Notes: a model not told the origin generated them from the letters alone. 46,622 nucleotides of DNA from an uncultured Planctomycetia bacterium (GCA_937919205.1 CALFOZ010000191.1:1-46622); one strand, 5' to 3'. Shown: positions 32,159 to 40,950, counted from the first letter of the stretch. A program made the numbers and translations.

Positions 32159-33346
32159 TTAGAGTGGCGCTTGATGAATATTCTTTTCAAGTTGTTTGGC
32201 TGTGATTTTGCGCAGTGGCAAAAGCACCTCGGTTGCCGCCGCCGCAACCAACAGCGACACGCCCACCCAAATTGGAAGAACTCCAATCATTACAGCGCAG
32301 GCGGTCAGCGCCGCTTGCGGCAGTGGCGCGCTTGAAATTGCCAGCGAGACACGCAGGGAACGCAACCACGGAACTCCCAGCGTCAATGCAAATCCGATCG
32401 CCGCCGCGATCCATCGTAAATCTTCGCCGGCAAAATAAAGACCCAGCGTTGGCGTCACGCGCAACTCATGTATCACATCAACGCGGCTTATGGCGATCGC
32501 AACAGCGCCTGCCGTGGCTGGTCCAAAGCTTCGCGATAAAAATATATTTGGATGGTCACGCAATCCCCACGCGGCCAACATTGTTCCCCAAGGCAACAAC
32601 CATGCCGCCGCCGCGTCAAATTCCATCGCCCATGCGGCCACGCATGCAAGCACAAATGAAATAATTCCGGCGCTACCTCGGGCCGCGTCGATGGATGGGG
32701 AATTCTCCGCAAGCAAACCCATTGTCAACCAGCGTTCCGCGCCGCGGGGGAGCGCCGCTCCAAAGGCGACGATCGCCGCGGCAATCAAACTCCATCTTGT
32801 CAACGCTTCTTGTGTTTCAATTTTGGCCACAAGAAATACCACGCCAATCGGAATTAAAACCGTCCATGCTCCGATGGCTAATCCGCCGTTCTTCCACCAG
32901 CGAACACGTCCAGTCACTGGCGAGCGCGCCAACGTAACGATGGCGGCCAGCAATGCAACCACCCACAATGCGCCGTGGTCAAATGCGCTTCTACTTTCGC
33001 GCAGATTAATTTCCGCGCTTTGGCGCAATGCGTCAAGTTCAATCACCACCGACTCCGCTGGCACGGTTCTGGTTGTCGCGGCGGCAAGCATCAAGGCTTC
33101 GGTGGCGCGTTGCGAGCGCAATACTTCAGCGCGCGCCTCGCCACAGCCATCAATCAGCCACTGGTACATATCCGGAAACGCTTTGGCGGCGCAGAGCGGC
33201 CCAAAAAATACGCCAACACATATTCCCGCGACAATCCAGGAATTTTTCCAACCCGCCGCGTGTAATAACCATCCCAAAGTCATGGCAGACGCGCCCACCA
33301 CCACCGCGCCAAAAATGGACCAAGCGATTGTTTCTGGAGTCAACAC
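32159..33346 (-). CDS. Hypothetical polytopic membrane protein
   Basis: Not recognised. The 395-residue protein has about nine to ten hydrophobic segments (for example about 8-30, 36-52, 125-142, 155-175, 185-200, 230-262, 275-290, 320-335, 345-378). A soluble, helical, charged loop of about 70 residues lies after the second segment. The start is GTG 33346, supported by TACTGT 6 bases before it and no Shine-Dalgarno site. It is convergent with gpx and divergent from the large secreted protein gene. Ala- and Gly-rich composition makes it look like a transporter or carbohydrate-related permease, but no motif allows a call. Confidence 0.65.
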   Translation of the reverse strand: MLTPETIAWSIFGAVVVGASAMTLGWLLHAAGWKNSWIVAGICVGVFFGPLCAAKAFPDMYQWLIDGCGEARAEVLRSQRATEALMLAAATTRTVPAESVVIELDALRQSAEINLRESRSAFDHGALWVVALLAAIVTLARSPVTGRVRWWKNGGLAIGAWTVLIPIGVVFLVAKIETQEALTRWSLIAAAIVAFGAALPRGAERWLTMGLLAENSPSIDAARGSAGIISFVLACVAAWAMEFDAAAAWLLPWGTMLAAWGLRDHPNIFLSRSFGPATAGAVAIAISRVDVIHELRVTPTLGLYFAGEDLRWIAAAIGFALTLGVPWLRSLRVSLAISSAPLPQAALTACAVMIGVLPIWVGVSLLVAAAATEVLLPLRKITAKQLEKNIHQAPL

Positions 33347-33352
33347 TCCCGT

Positions 33353-33358
33353 ACAGTA
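33353..33358 (-). promoter_or_regulatory. Leaderless-type -10 box before a GTG start (TACTGT)
   Basis: TACTGT on the minus strand, 6 bases before the GTG at 33346, with no Shine-Dalgarno site. Confidence 0.5.
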
Positions 33359-33479
33359 GTTGTTTCACAAGGTTTCATACAGAGTCGCCGCGAAATTTTT
33401 TTCACCTTCACCGTGACCTGTTTCACATTGCGTCTCGTTTTTATTTTTAACCGCAACACATTTCGCTGAAAGAACATCC

Positions 33480-35498
33480 ATGCCGCGCACCGCACTTGCT
33501 CAACGTAATGTCATTCGTGCCGCCACCATAATGATGTGTGTCGCCTGTTGCTACGCGCATTCGCACGCGCAAGATCAAGCGCCTGTTCGGCGCACTCCTG
33601 GCGAGGTGGCGTTCATCAAAGCCATAGACATGGCGCCGGCGGATGCGATCAGTGTGGCCGTTGTCCCCAGCGCGCAATCTTTGGGCGAGGACATGGGCGA
33701 GCTTGCGGCCAAGTTGCAACGCATGCAGGCGTTGACGGAAATGAAGCCACTCGATTTGCTCAAAAGTCAACTTGGGGTTGGTCCAGGCATGAATGATCGC
33801 GGCGCGTTTGTGGCGTGGTTTGTTGGCGCCGCCGATCAAACATCGCAGTGGTGCGCGCTGATTCCAACCACCGATGGCGCGAAATTTTTGCAGGCGAATT
33901 TTGAAGCCACTCCAACCACCGCGCCCGACGCGTTTGTGTGGCGTGGAAAAACTGTGTACGCAAAAATCATCGACGGCTGGGTTGTGGTCAGTCAAAGTCC
34001 GGAGCTTGCACGGTTGTATGTGGCCAAGCCTGGCTTGTCCGAGCGCTTGAAAAAGCGTCTGGGCGAGCGTGGTTTCGCCGTGTTATGCGATGGAGAAATT
34101 GGTGTGTGGGCTGGTCCGCAAGCGCTGGCGGATATGCGCAACGCCGGCCAAATGGCGGCCACGCAAGTGCAGGATGCGGCGCCAACATCAAATGAAAAAA
34201 ATAGTTCCAAAAATGATTCCAAGCTCGATTTAAAAGCGCAGGCGCAACCATCACCAAGTGATCGCGTTGCAAAGCTCATGCAGGGCTTGACCGATGGAGT
34301 GTTCAGCGTCGATGTTGATCCGCTTGGCGTGTTGATTCACAGCTACGCGGTGCTTGATCCCGCGAGTGAGTTGGGAAAATCCGCGCGCGGTGGGGCGCAA
34401 CTTGGCGTGGATCCCGCCAAAGATCCCGCCAAAGATCCCGCCAAAGATATTGGCGGCGCCAAACTGGATCGTTTACCGCGCGGCCGATTTGTGTTTGCCG
34501 TTGCCGCGGATATGGACGGTCTTGGTGGAACGCAGGCGTTTCTAGATCTTGCGGCGCAAATCCCTGGCGGCGAGCAGATTCCAGCATGGATCGAGCAAAA
34601 TAAAAATCTCGCCAGCGCAATTCAATGTGCAATCTATCCAAGCAAGTTGGGCGTTGTCGGTGGCGGAATTTTAAATGACGCCGTCATGTGGATAGCCACC
34701 GCCGACAGCGTCAAAGCAAAATCTGTCATGGAGCAGTGGATGCTTTCTCTTTCCGGAGAAATTGATGGACAGAAGCGCGAGGCCGTGTGGGAAAAAGACC
34801 GCGTGTTGAAAAGTGGAATGACCACGGACGCGTACACCGTCAAGGACATTCCGCTTCCAAAGAATGGACAGCCCGCCCGTAAAAATAATCCCATGGAACG
34901 CATTGTCCGCTCATTGATCTACGGTCCGAAAGGCCCGAACGGATTTGTGAAAACATTTCCAGACGGTCTCTATGTGACTTTCAGCCAGCGGCCAGATGTC
35001 CTGGAAAAAGCCACGCATTGCGCCACCGGAGCAAACTCGCTTGAAGGCGACGCGGTTCTTCGCGCCTTGCGCGGGTGGATGATGCCTAGGCCCGACGCGC
35101 TTGCGTTTGTTGGCGTGGGCTCGTTGCTGAATGTTGTTCGACAAGCGGCCAGCGCGTTTCCGATGGGCATTATGGAAATACCAGATGCGCCGCCAGATTT
35201 GGAACCAATCGCATTTGGTCTTTCGGTCAATGGTGGCCACATTGAAACTTCAACAATGGTTCCCACCAACGTGATTGGCGTGGCTGTCACGGCGTACGCG
35301 GATCGCAAGGACGCCCAACGAGAAGATCAGCAAGAAGATCAGCAAGAAGATCAGCAAGAAGATCAGCAAGAAGATCAGCAAGAAAATAAGAAAAAAATAG
35401 AAGGCAAACAAAATTCCGCACAAGATGATTCAAAAATAAAATCTTCTCCCGCCACCAAGCCAACACTAACCCCAACACCCGCGCCCAAAAATCCGTGA
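33480..35498 (+). CDS. Large secreted protein of unknown function
   Basis: A 672-residue protein with an N-terminal signal peptide (cleavage near SHA-QD). The body alternates beta-rich segments with charged linkers and looks like the DUF3352-type secreted proteins of planctomycetes (ISVAVVPSAQ, FVAWFVGAADQ, FVFAVAADMDG, DALAFVGVGSLL), but this is uncertain. Two in-frame tandem repeats are visible: DPAK three times (34410-34445) and EDQQ five times (35322-35381), the latter in an acidic, Gln-rich tail followed by a Pro/Thr/Lys-rich end. A TATTTT sequence and AAAGAA lie upstream; there is no leaderless box. The stop overlaps the GTG start of folP. Confidence 0.7.
   Translation: MPRTALAQRNVIRAATIMMCVACCYAHSHAQDQAPVRRTPGEVAFIKAIDMAPADAISVAVVPSAQSLGEDMGELAAKLQRMQALTEMKPLDLLKSQLGVGPGMNDRGAFVAWFVGAADQTSQWCALIPTTDGAKFLQANFEATPTTAPDAFVWRGKTVYAKIIDGWVVVSQSPELARLYVAKPGLSERLKKRLGERGFAVLCDGEIGVWAGPQALADMRNAGQMAATQVQDAAPTSNEKNSSKNDSKLDLKAQAQPSPSDRVAKLMQGLTDGVFSVDVDPLGVLIHSYAVLDPASELGKSARGGAQLGVDPAKDPAKDPAKDIGGAKLDRLPRGRFVFAVAADMDGLGGTQAFLDLAAQIPGGEQIPAWIEQNKNLASAIQCAIYPSKLGVVGGGILNDAVMWIATADSVKAKSVMEQWMLSLSGEIDGQKREAVWEKDRVLKSGMTTDAYTVKDIPLPKNGQPARKNNPMERIVRSLIYGPKGPNGFVKTFPDGLYVTFSQRPDVLEKATHCATGANSLEGDAVLRALRGWMMPRPDALAFVGVGSLLNVVRQAASAFPMGIMEIPDAPPDLEPIAFGLSVNGGHIETSTMVPTNVIGVAVTAYADRKDAQREDQQEDQQEDQQEDQQEDQQENKKKIEGKQNSAQDDSKIKSSPATKPTLTPTPAPKNP
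34410..34445 (+). repeat. Three 12-bp in-frame repeats (GATCCCGCCAAA)
   Basis: Three exact 12-base copies that encode DPAK in the secreted protein. The unit is a multiple of three, so copy changes keep the frame. Confidence 0.9.
35322..35381 (+). repeat. Five 12-bp in-frame repeats (GAAGATCAGCAA)
   Basis: Five exact tandem 12-base copies encoding EDQQ in the acidic tail of the secreted protein, followed by a diverged partial copy. Perfect identity suggests recent expansion by slippage. Confidence 0.92.
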
Positions 35499-36376
35499 CC
35501 CACACACGTACAACAATGGCGTGTTGGCCCATTGCCGCGCGCGCCCCAATATCATTTGCCGAGCGACCTTTGCTGGCGGGCATTCTGAATTGCACGCCGG
35601 ATTCATTTTCCGACGGCGGAAAGTTTGCCACCACCGATCACGCCATCGCGCATGGCCTGCGCCTGATCAATGAGGGCGCGGACATTCTTGATGTGGGTGG
35701 TGAAAGCACGCGCCCTGGCGCGCAACGCGTGTCAGCCACTGATCAAATTCGCCGCATCGAGCCCGTCATTCGTTCGCTTCGTCAACAAAGCAACATTCCT
35801 ATCAGCGTGGACACAACGTTAAGCCTGGTCGCGCAGTCAGCCATCGCCGCGGGCGCGAATATTGTCAATGATGTCAGTGGGGGTGAGGAGGATGAAAATA
35901 TTTTTAGTGTCGCGGCGAACACCGGCGCGGGCTTAATTCTTATGCATCGATTGAGGCCGCCAGGGCAGGATGAATACAGCGACCAATATCAAATCAACCC
36001 GGTGTACAACGATGTTGTGCAAGATGTGTTGGCGCACCTTCTGCGTTTGGTGGAGCGCGCCCTTTCATTTGGAGTGCGCAAAGAGCATGTTGTCATTGAC
36101 CCCGGATTTGGATTTGGAAAAAGTGTCAATGACAACTTTACATTGTTGCGCCGCCTGAGCGAAATCAACCAAAGCCAAATTCCCGTGCTGGCCAGCCTTA
36201 GTCGCAAAAGTTTTTTGGGCGCGGCCTGTGGCGCCAAAAATCCAAGCGAGCGATTGCCCGCATCGCTCGCCGCCGCGGCACTGGCCAAGCAGGGCGGCGT
36301 CGCCATTCTGCGCGTACACGACGTGTTGGAACATCGGCAATTTCTAAGCATTTCCGCGGCGTGCACTGCTTGCTAG
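35495..36376 (+). CDS. folP: Dihydropteroate synthase
   Basis: Condenses pABA with dihydropterin pyrophosphate to make dihydropteroate for folate. The TIM-barrel signatures appear in order: ILNCTPDSFSDGG, DVGGESTRPGA, NDVSGG, IDPGFGFGKS, and SRKSFLG. Length 293 is normal. A GTG at 35495 overlaps the stop of the preceding gene by 4 bases; an ATG at 35516 is an alternative start. It feeds the folate pool also used by metF, but the two genes are far apart. Confidence 0.96.
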   Translation: MTHTRTTMACWPIAARAPISFAERPLLAGILNCTPDSFSDGGKFATTDHAIAHGLRLINEGADILDVGGESTRPGAQRVSATDQIRRIEPVIRSLRQQSNIPISVDTTLSLVAQSAIAAGANIVNDVSGGEEDENIFSVAANTGAGLILMHRLRPPGQDEYSDQYQINPVYNDVVQDVLAHLLRLVERALSFGVRKEHVVIDPGFGFGKSVNDNFTLLRRLSEINQSQIPVLASLSRKSFLGAACGAKNPSERLPASLAAAALAKQGGVAILRVHDVLEHRQFLSISAACTAC

Positions 36377-36460
36377 TATCAATTCATCGCAAGCGGATCG
36401 TCCGGCGGCGATTCAGTGAAAAATATCCAGGACACATTGTCCACAGTTGATGAGGAAACC

Positions 36461-36799
36461 ATGGCCAGCCCAAACACAATCGAATTCACAGAAGCAAATT
36501 TTGATAGCGAAGTTCTCAAGAGCGCCGTTCCAGTGTTGGTGGACTTTTGGGCGGAGTGGTGCCAACCGTGTCGCATGCTTGGTCCCACCATCGATCAAGT
36601 CGCGGAAGAAACCAAAGGCAAAGCCAAAGTTGGCAAGGTTGATATTGATCAACATCAATCCATCGCGCTCAAATACGGAATTCAAAGTATTCCGACCATC
36701 TTGCTTTTTAAGCAAGGACAACTCGTGAAAAAATGGGTTGGCGCGGTACCCAAGGCCACGCTTCTCACCACTCTCAACGAGACCATCGGCGCGGCATAA
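36461..36799 (+). CDS. trxA: Thioredoxin
   Basis: Small cytoplasmic disulfide reductase, 112 residues. The active site reads WCQPC (Cys 34, Cys 37), where the usual Gly is Gln. The rest is canonical: FWAEWC, the buried Asp in VDFW, and the cis-Pro loop SIPTILLF. GAGGAA lies 4 bases before ATG 36461; upstream in-frame codons give an unlikely N-terminal extension. It may reduce the thiol peroxidase type encoded nearby, but that protein carries a signal peptide. Confidence 0.96.
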   Translation: MASPNTIEFTEANFDSEVLKSAVPVLVDFWAEWCQPCRMLGPTIDQVAEETKGKAKVGKVDIDQHQSIALKYGIQSIPTILLFKQGQLVKKWVGAVPKATLLTTLNETIGAA

Positions 36800-36943
36800 G
36801 GCTCAACGCCGCATGTCCGCACGAAGGACCACGTTGGCAAGACGTCGTCAAACGTTGCGGCAGTATGTACAATGTTTCTCCATCGATGCCTATGCGATGT
36901 TGGTTTCACCGTTGGATTGCGTCTGATTTGATTTGGCAAAACT

Positions 36944-37016
36944 GGGCCTGTAGCTCATTTGGTAGAGCGCTTCCATGGCATGGAAGAGGCGGTCGGTTCG
37001 ATCCCGATCAGGTCCA
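36944..37016 (+). tRNA. tRNA-Ala (anticodon GGC)
   Basis: A 73-base cloverleaf. The acceptor stem pairs GGGCCTG with CAGGTCC and includes the G3-T70 wobble pair that identifies alanine tRNAs. The anticodon stem CTTCC/GGAAG encloses the loop ATGGCAT with anticodon GGC (reads GCC and GCT). The T arm is GGTCGGTTCGATCCCGATC with GTTCGAT. The discriminator is A and the CCA end is not encoded. A TACAAT sequence at 36868-36873 may be its -10 box. A terminator follows directly. Confidence 0.97.
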
Positions 37017-37020
37017 CTTC

Positions 37021-37060
37021 AACACCCCGTCATTGTCCAACAATGGCGGGGTGTTTATTT
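37021..37060 (+). terminator. Terminator of the tRNA-Ala gene
   Basis: A 15-bp stem (37021-37035 with 37041-37055; one T-G pair) and a 5-base loop, followed by TTTATTT. It begins 4 bases after the tRNA. Confidence 0.85.
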
Positions 37061-37076
37061 ACACATCAAGCCTCAA

Positions 37077-37082
37077 TATAAT
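37077..37082 (+). promoter_or_regulatory. Candidate -10 box (TATAAT) of the phosphodiesterase-fold gene
   Basis: A perfect TATAAT hexamer after the tRNA terminator. It would give a leader of about 74 bases carrying the TCACAA repeats. No clear -35 box is seen. Confidence 0.45.
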
Positions 37083-37119
37083 CTGAATGAAAGTCAAGTA
37101 GTTTCATCGGTGGATTATT

Positions 37120-37155
37120 TCACAATCACAATCACAATCACAATCACAATCACAA
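37120..37155 (+). repeat. Six tandem TCACAA hexamers in the 5' leader
   Basis: Six perfect TCACAA copies end 7 bases before the ATG at 37163. No Shine-Dalgarno site is visible in this leader, so the repeat occupies the place where one would be expected. Confidence 0.95.
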
Positions 37156-37162
37156 GCCAAAC

Positions 37163-38311
37163 ATGTCTCGCACCACACACACATCGAAGTTCGCATGGAT
37201 GTTCCCGGCACTATGTATCGCCGCGTTGGGGGTGGTCATCGCAATCAATCCATTTGGCGCCACTGTTTCGCGCGCCGCTGATCACTCCGCGCAATCCGCC
37301 GTTGAGTCGCCGCGCTTTCAACATGTGATTTTAATTTCCGTGGACGGTCTTCGCCCAGAGGCCATCTTGCCACCACTTGTCCAACACCATCCGGCGTTCC
37401 AGCAACTTGCCCAAGGCGCGTGGACCGCGCAAGCCCGTTGCGATCCTGATATTTCAATCACGCTTCCAAATCATATTGACATGATCACTTCACGACTTGT
37501 CGCGGGCGAGAACGGTCATGGCTGGGTCGGCAATGTCGATCCGCCTTCGCGCACAATGGGTGGAACACTGCATTTGAAGCCTGGCCACTATATTTCCAGC
37601 GTATTTGATGTCGCCCACGATGAAGGATTGCAAACAGCATTGGTCGTGGGCAAGTGGAAATTTGTGTTGTTCGAGCAAAGTTATGGCGAAGACGCTGGCG
37701 GTCTAGATGATGTGGCTCCCAATTACGGCAAAGATAAAATTGATTGCTTTGTGTGCTCTCCCAATTCAATGGACCAAGTACAACAACTTGCCGCATTTAT
37801 TCAAAGCGCCGGCGACCGCCAGAAAAAAACATTTACGTTTCTTCATTTGGCGCTACCTGATTTTGTCGGACATGCTTCTGGCTGGGACTTGTCCGATGGC
37901 TCCGCGTATCGCCAAGCGTTGCTTGACATTGATACAGCGCTTGGATTCGTGTTGTCCAAGATCAACAACTCACCAACTCTCAAAGACCGCGTCGCCATTG
38001 TGTTAACCGCTGATCACGGAGGCGGAGTACCGTTCATCAGCCACCTAGACCCAGAGGCGCCCGTGAATTTCACAATTCCATTCTTGGTGTGGAGTGGCGT
38101 GAATCAAACCCAAGTTGATTTGTACGCCATCAATGCCAAGACGCGTCATTGTCCCTCGGCCAACGAGCGCTTCACCGCCAATCAACTTCCACCCATTCGC
38201 AACTCCGATGCCAGCAACACATGCCTTATGTTGCTTGGGTTGCCAGCAATTCCTGGTAGTACGGTCAACGCTGGGCAAGATTTACAAATTACTTCTGCGT
38301 TGCATAAATAA
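37163..38311 (+). CDS. Exported alkaline phosphatase-fold phosphodiesterase/nucleotide pyrophosphatase
   Basis: A 382-residue member of the alkaline phosphatase superfamily (type I phosphodiesterase/NPP-like), with an N-terminal hydrophobic export signal at about residues 10-29. Two-metal motifs are visible: ISVDGLRPEA (Asp), ITLPNHIDMIT (Thr nucleophile), LPDFVGHASG (Asp and His), and LTADHGG (Asp-His). It probably hydrolyses phosphoesters in the periplasm; the substrate is unknown. It follows the tRNA terminator and a TCACAA repeat leader that has no Shine-Dalgarno site. Confidence 0.88.
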   Translation: MSRTTHTSKFAWMFPALCIAALGVVIAINPFGATVSRAADHSAQSAVESPRFQHVILISVDGLRPEAILPPLVQHHPAFQQLAQGAWTAQARCDPDISITLPNHIDMITSRLVAGENGHGWVGNVDPPSRTMGGTLHLKPGHYISSVFDVAHDEGLQTALVVGKWKFVLFEQSYGEDAGGLDDVAPNYGKDKIDCFVCSPNSMDQVQQLAAFIQSAGDRQKKTFTFLHLALPDFVGHASGWDLSDGSAYRQALLDIDTALGFVLSKINNSPTLKDRVAIVLTADHGGGVPFISHLDPEAPVNFTIPFLVWSGVNQTQVDLYAINAKTRHCPSANERFTANQLPPIRNSDASNTCLMLLGLPAIPGSTVNAGQDLQITSALHK

Positions 38312-38380
38312 TCGCGCGCCACAAATGGAAGAGCGCACTATTTTTCGCAAGCGTGTTTCGATTTAAAAATACAAATCGTG

Positions 38381-38386
38381 TAGGCT
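38381..38386 (+). promoter_or_regulatory. Leaderless-type -10 box of the FHA-HD-GYP gene (TAGGCT)
   Basis: TAGGCT, 6 bases before the ATG at 38393, with no Shine-Dalgarno site. A small hairpin (CGATTT 38359-38364 with AAATCG 38373-38378) lies just upstream. Confidence 0.55.
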
Positions 38387-38392
38387 TATTGC

Positions 38393-39928
38393 ATGGCTGA
38401 ATTCTGGCTCATTTCTCCGCCTGGAAATAAGGATGCAAGGTTTCAACTTGCTTCACCTGGACCAATTTCAATTGGCCGCGAAATCAGTTGTGGCATTGTC
38501 TTGGCGGATCGCGCCGTGAGTCGTCAGCATGCCACTCTCTCGTGGACGCCGCCAACGACTCAAGAGCCTGGAAGTTGGCGCCTTGAGGATTTGGGTAGTT
38601 CAGGCGGCACGTTTGTCAATGGAATGTGCTTGTCACCTGGTAAAGCTCTTCCATTGCAACACGGCGATCAAATTCAAATCGCGCCGTGGAACTTTGATGT
38701 GATTGATCAGCAATCATCCATCAACGGCGCGCGCACCATCGTGATGTCTGGTGCCAAAGAACAACAGCAAGAAGGAACCCAAATTGAGCGCGTCACTATT
38801 TCCGCGCCCGCGACATTCGCGCAAAATCAACTTGTGTTGCTTCTTCAGTCGAACGAGGCCATTCATAAAGCCAAGGACGAATCGGCGGTCTATGAAGCGT
38901 TGGTGAATGCCGTTTCCAAATCCACTCGCTTTGAGAATGTCGCGTTTGTGCGTAGCACGGGTCAGGGCGAGGCGGTGGATGTGCTTGCGCAAGTTGGAAA
39001 CATTCAAGATCCAAGCGGCAAAACCCGCATGAGCCGCACCATGCTGCGCCAAGCCCGCGAAGGTGCAGTTGTTGCCAAAGCCAACGCCACCGGCGGGGGC
39101 ATTGCCATGAGTTTGCAGGGCATGGATGTTCGACGCGCTATTTGTATTCCCGTTGAATTCGCCGGCGCTCTGTTTGGGTTTCTGTACTTGGATGATTCAC
39201 AGCAACGCGATGACGCCATGCTTACCGAAACCGCAAGTGTGGCTGGCGCCGTGGCGCGCATGGCCGCGCAAAGTTTGGGCAATCAGCAACGCGCGCGCAT
39301 GGAGCAACGTCTCGCCATGGAGAAGCAACTTATGTTTGAGGGCTTCATGAACTCGCTCATCCTCACGATTGACGCCAAGGATCCTTACACGCGTGGACAT
39401 TCCGAACGTGTCGCAATTTATGCAAAAATGTTGGCGGAGGCCGCCAACCTAGGTCCTGAAATGATGGAACTCGCGTATCGGTGCGGCAGGGTGCATGACA
39501 TTGGAAAGATCAACGTTCCGGGCGATCTTCTGCGCAAACCCTCGCGCCTGACCGCTGAAGAGTTCGCGCAAATCACAGTGCATCCAGATATAAGCTATAA
39601 AATTCTGCACCCGATTCCACAAATGCGCGACGTATTACCTGGCGTTCTTGAGCATCATGAAAAGTGGGACGGTTCTGGCTATCCGAACAAATTGGTTGGC
39701 GAGAAAATTTCTGTCCTTGGAAGAATTATTGGCATCGCGGATTGTTTTGACGCAATGACCAGCTCCCGCGCCTATCGACCGGCGCGTGAAATTGGCGAAG
39801 TGTTGGTTGAAATTGAAAAATGTCTTGGCAAACACTTTGATCCGGAGTTAGGCAAAGTTTTCTTGTCCATTCCCGTTCACAAACTCACCGAGCATATTGT
39901 CACGGCTTCCCCGGCCCAAGCAGAATAG
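38393..39928 (+). CDS. FHA-GAF-HD-GYP signalling protein (putative cyclic-di-GMP phosphodiesterase)
   Basis: A soluble 511-residue protein with three modules. An FHA phosphothreonine-binding domain (about 15-105) shows ISIGRE, SRQHATL, and LGSSGGTFVNG. A GAF-like sensor domain (about 150-300) follows. The HD-GYP domain (about 315-490) has the metal motifs GRVHDIGKINVP and the GYP motif HHEKWDGSGYP. HD-GYP proteins break down cyclic-di-GMP. The FHA domain suggests control by threonine phosphorylation, perhaps by a kinase such as the one at 8 kb, although that pairing is a guess. It overlaps convergent AI-2E permease by 29 bases. Confidence 0.93.
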   Translation: MAEFWLISPPGNKDARFQLASPGPISIGREISCGIVLADRAVSRQHATLSWTPPTTQEPGSWRLEDLGSSGGTFVNGMCLSPGKALPLQHGDQIQIAPWNFDVIDQQSSINGARTIVMSGAKEQQQEGTQIERVTISAPATFAQNQLVLLLQSNEAIHKAKDESAVYEALVNAVSKSTRFENVAFVRSTGQGEAVDVLAQVGNIQDPSGKTRMSRTMLRQAREGAVVAKANATGGGIAMSLQGMDVRRAICIPVEFAGALFGFLYLDDSQQRDDAMLTETASVAGAVARMAAQSLGNQQRARMEQRLAMEKQLMFEGFMNSLILTIDAKDPYTRGHSERVAIYAKMLAEAANLGPEMMELAYRCGRVHDIGKINVPGDLLRKPSRLTAEEFAQITVHPDISYKILHPIPQMRDVLPGVLEHHEKWDGSGYPNKLVGEKISVLGRIIGIADCFDAMTSSRAYRPAREIGEVLVEIEKCLGKHFDPELGKVFLSIPVHKLTEHIVTASPAQAE

Positions 39929-40946
39929 AAATCCATTTAAATTCATCTGTGTTGTCCAGCAATATTTTCACCAGCATCGTGAGCGGCACGCTTAAGAACA
40001 TGCCCACCGGACCAAGGATCCATCCCCAAAACACCAGGCTAAGAAATACAACTGCGGCGCTTAGGCCCAGTTTGCGGCCAAACAATTTTGGCTCCAGCCA
40101 ACTTCCAATCGCCAAATTTATGAACACTTGAGCCACCACCATGATCAACGCCATCTGCCAGGTATTCACCGCCAAGCACAACAGAACGGCGGGGATCGCC
40201 GTGATAATTGCGCCAAAGGTTGGAATGTAATTTAGAAAAAAAGCGGTCAGCCCAATGAACAAAGCGTACGGCGTGTTCAACGCGTAGCAACTTGCGGCGA
40301 CCAACACCGCGGTTAAAAAATTTGTTTGAGATTTCACCGCAAGGTAACTTTGAATATCGCTGACAATTTTTCGATATCGACCAAGATCATCCTCGGGGCG
40401 TCCAGTGATCAAGCGAATTTTACTTGGCAGAACCGACGCCTCGCCCAATAAAAATGCCAAGGTAAGAATCACGAACAATCCACTTTGCGCCAAGTTGGCC
40501 AACGCCTTCACAAATTCGCTGGCATAGCCCAGCACGTCGCTAGGATTTGTTTTGGCGATCAACGTGTCCAGGTCAAGATGAATGCCCCGCGCCGCCAAGT
40601 CCGTGTTGAATTCCAGAAGCTTGGCGTCAAGCACGCTTCGATATTGTGGAATTTGTTGCGCGAGAACCGCGACGTTTTTTGTTGCGATTGTGGTGGCCCA
40701 TAAAATCAGGAACACAATCACAATCATCAGGCACCCCGCGGCAAGCCACCTCGGCATTCCGGTTCGGCACAAAAACGCCAATGCCGGCAGGCTTACCACG
40801 GCTAGAAATATCGCCGCCAAAATTGGAACCACTAATGGTGCCGCCGCTTTCAGGCCTGCCAAAATAATCACCGCCGCGGCCGCGCTGAACAAAATTCGAG
40901 AGCCACGACCCGCTTGGTTGTTTGAAGGGGTTGTCAAAGTCATCAT
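39900..40946 (-). CDS. AI-2E/PerM-family permease
   Basis: A 348-residue integral membrane protein of the PF01594 (AI-2E transporter/PerM) family. About eight hydrophobic segments are visible, with the family's C-terminal pattern LNYIPTFGAIITAIPA, GSWLEPKLFGRKLGLSAAVVFLSL and FWGWILGPVGMFLSVPL. Members move solutes such as AI-2 or ions; the substrate here is unknown. A TAGGAT box lies 4 or 7 bases before two adjacent ATGs (40946, 40943), so the second ATG best fits a leaderless start. The gene overlaps the FHA-HD-GYP gene at its 3' end and is divergent from the sugar dehydrogenase. Confidence 0.93.
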   Translation of the reverse strand: MMTLTTPSNNQAGRGSRILFSAAAAVIILAGLKAAAPLVVPILAAIFLAVVSLPALAFLCRTGMPRWLAAGCLMIVIVFLILWATTIATKNVAVLAQQIPQYRSVLDAKLLEFNTDLAARGIHLDLDTLIAKTNPSDVLGYASEFVKALANLAQSGLFVILTLAFLLGEASVLPSKIRLITGRPEDDLGRYRKIVSDIQSYLAVKSQTNFLTAVLVAASCYALNTPYALFIGLTAFFLNYIPTFGAIITAIPAVLLCLAVNTWQMALIMVVAQVFINLAIGSWLEPKLFGRKLGLSAAVVFLSLVFWGWILGPVGMFLSVPLTMLVKILLDNTDEFKWISILLGPGKP

Positions 40947-40950
40947 TGTA

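Noticed and set aside
32490-33359. A 289-codon plus-strand frame
   Set aside because: It lies opposite the polytopic membrane protein gene; the composition (Ala, Asn, Thr, Pro) is that of an antisense shadow and it lacks a promoter or ribosome site.
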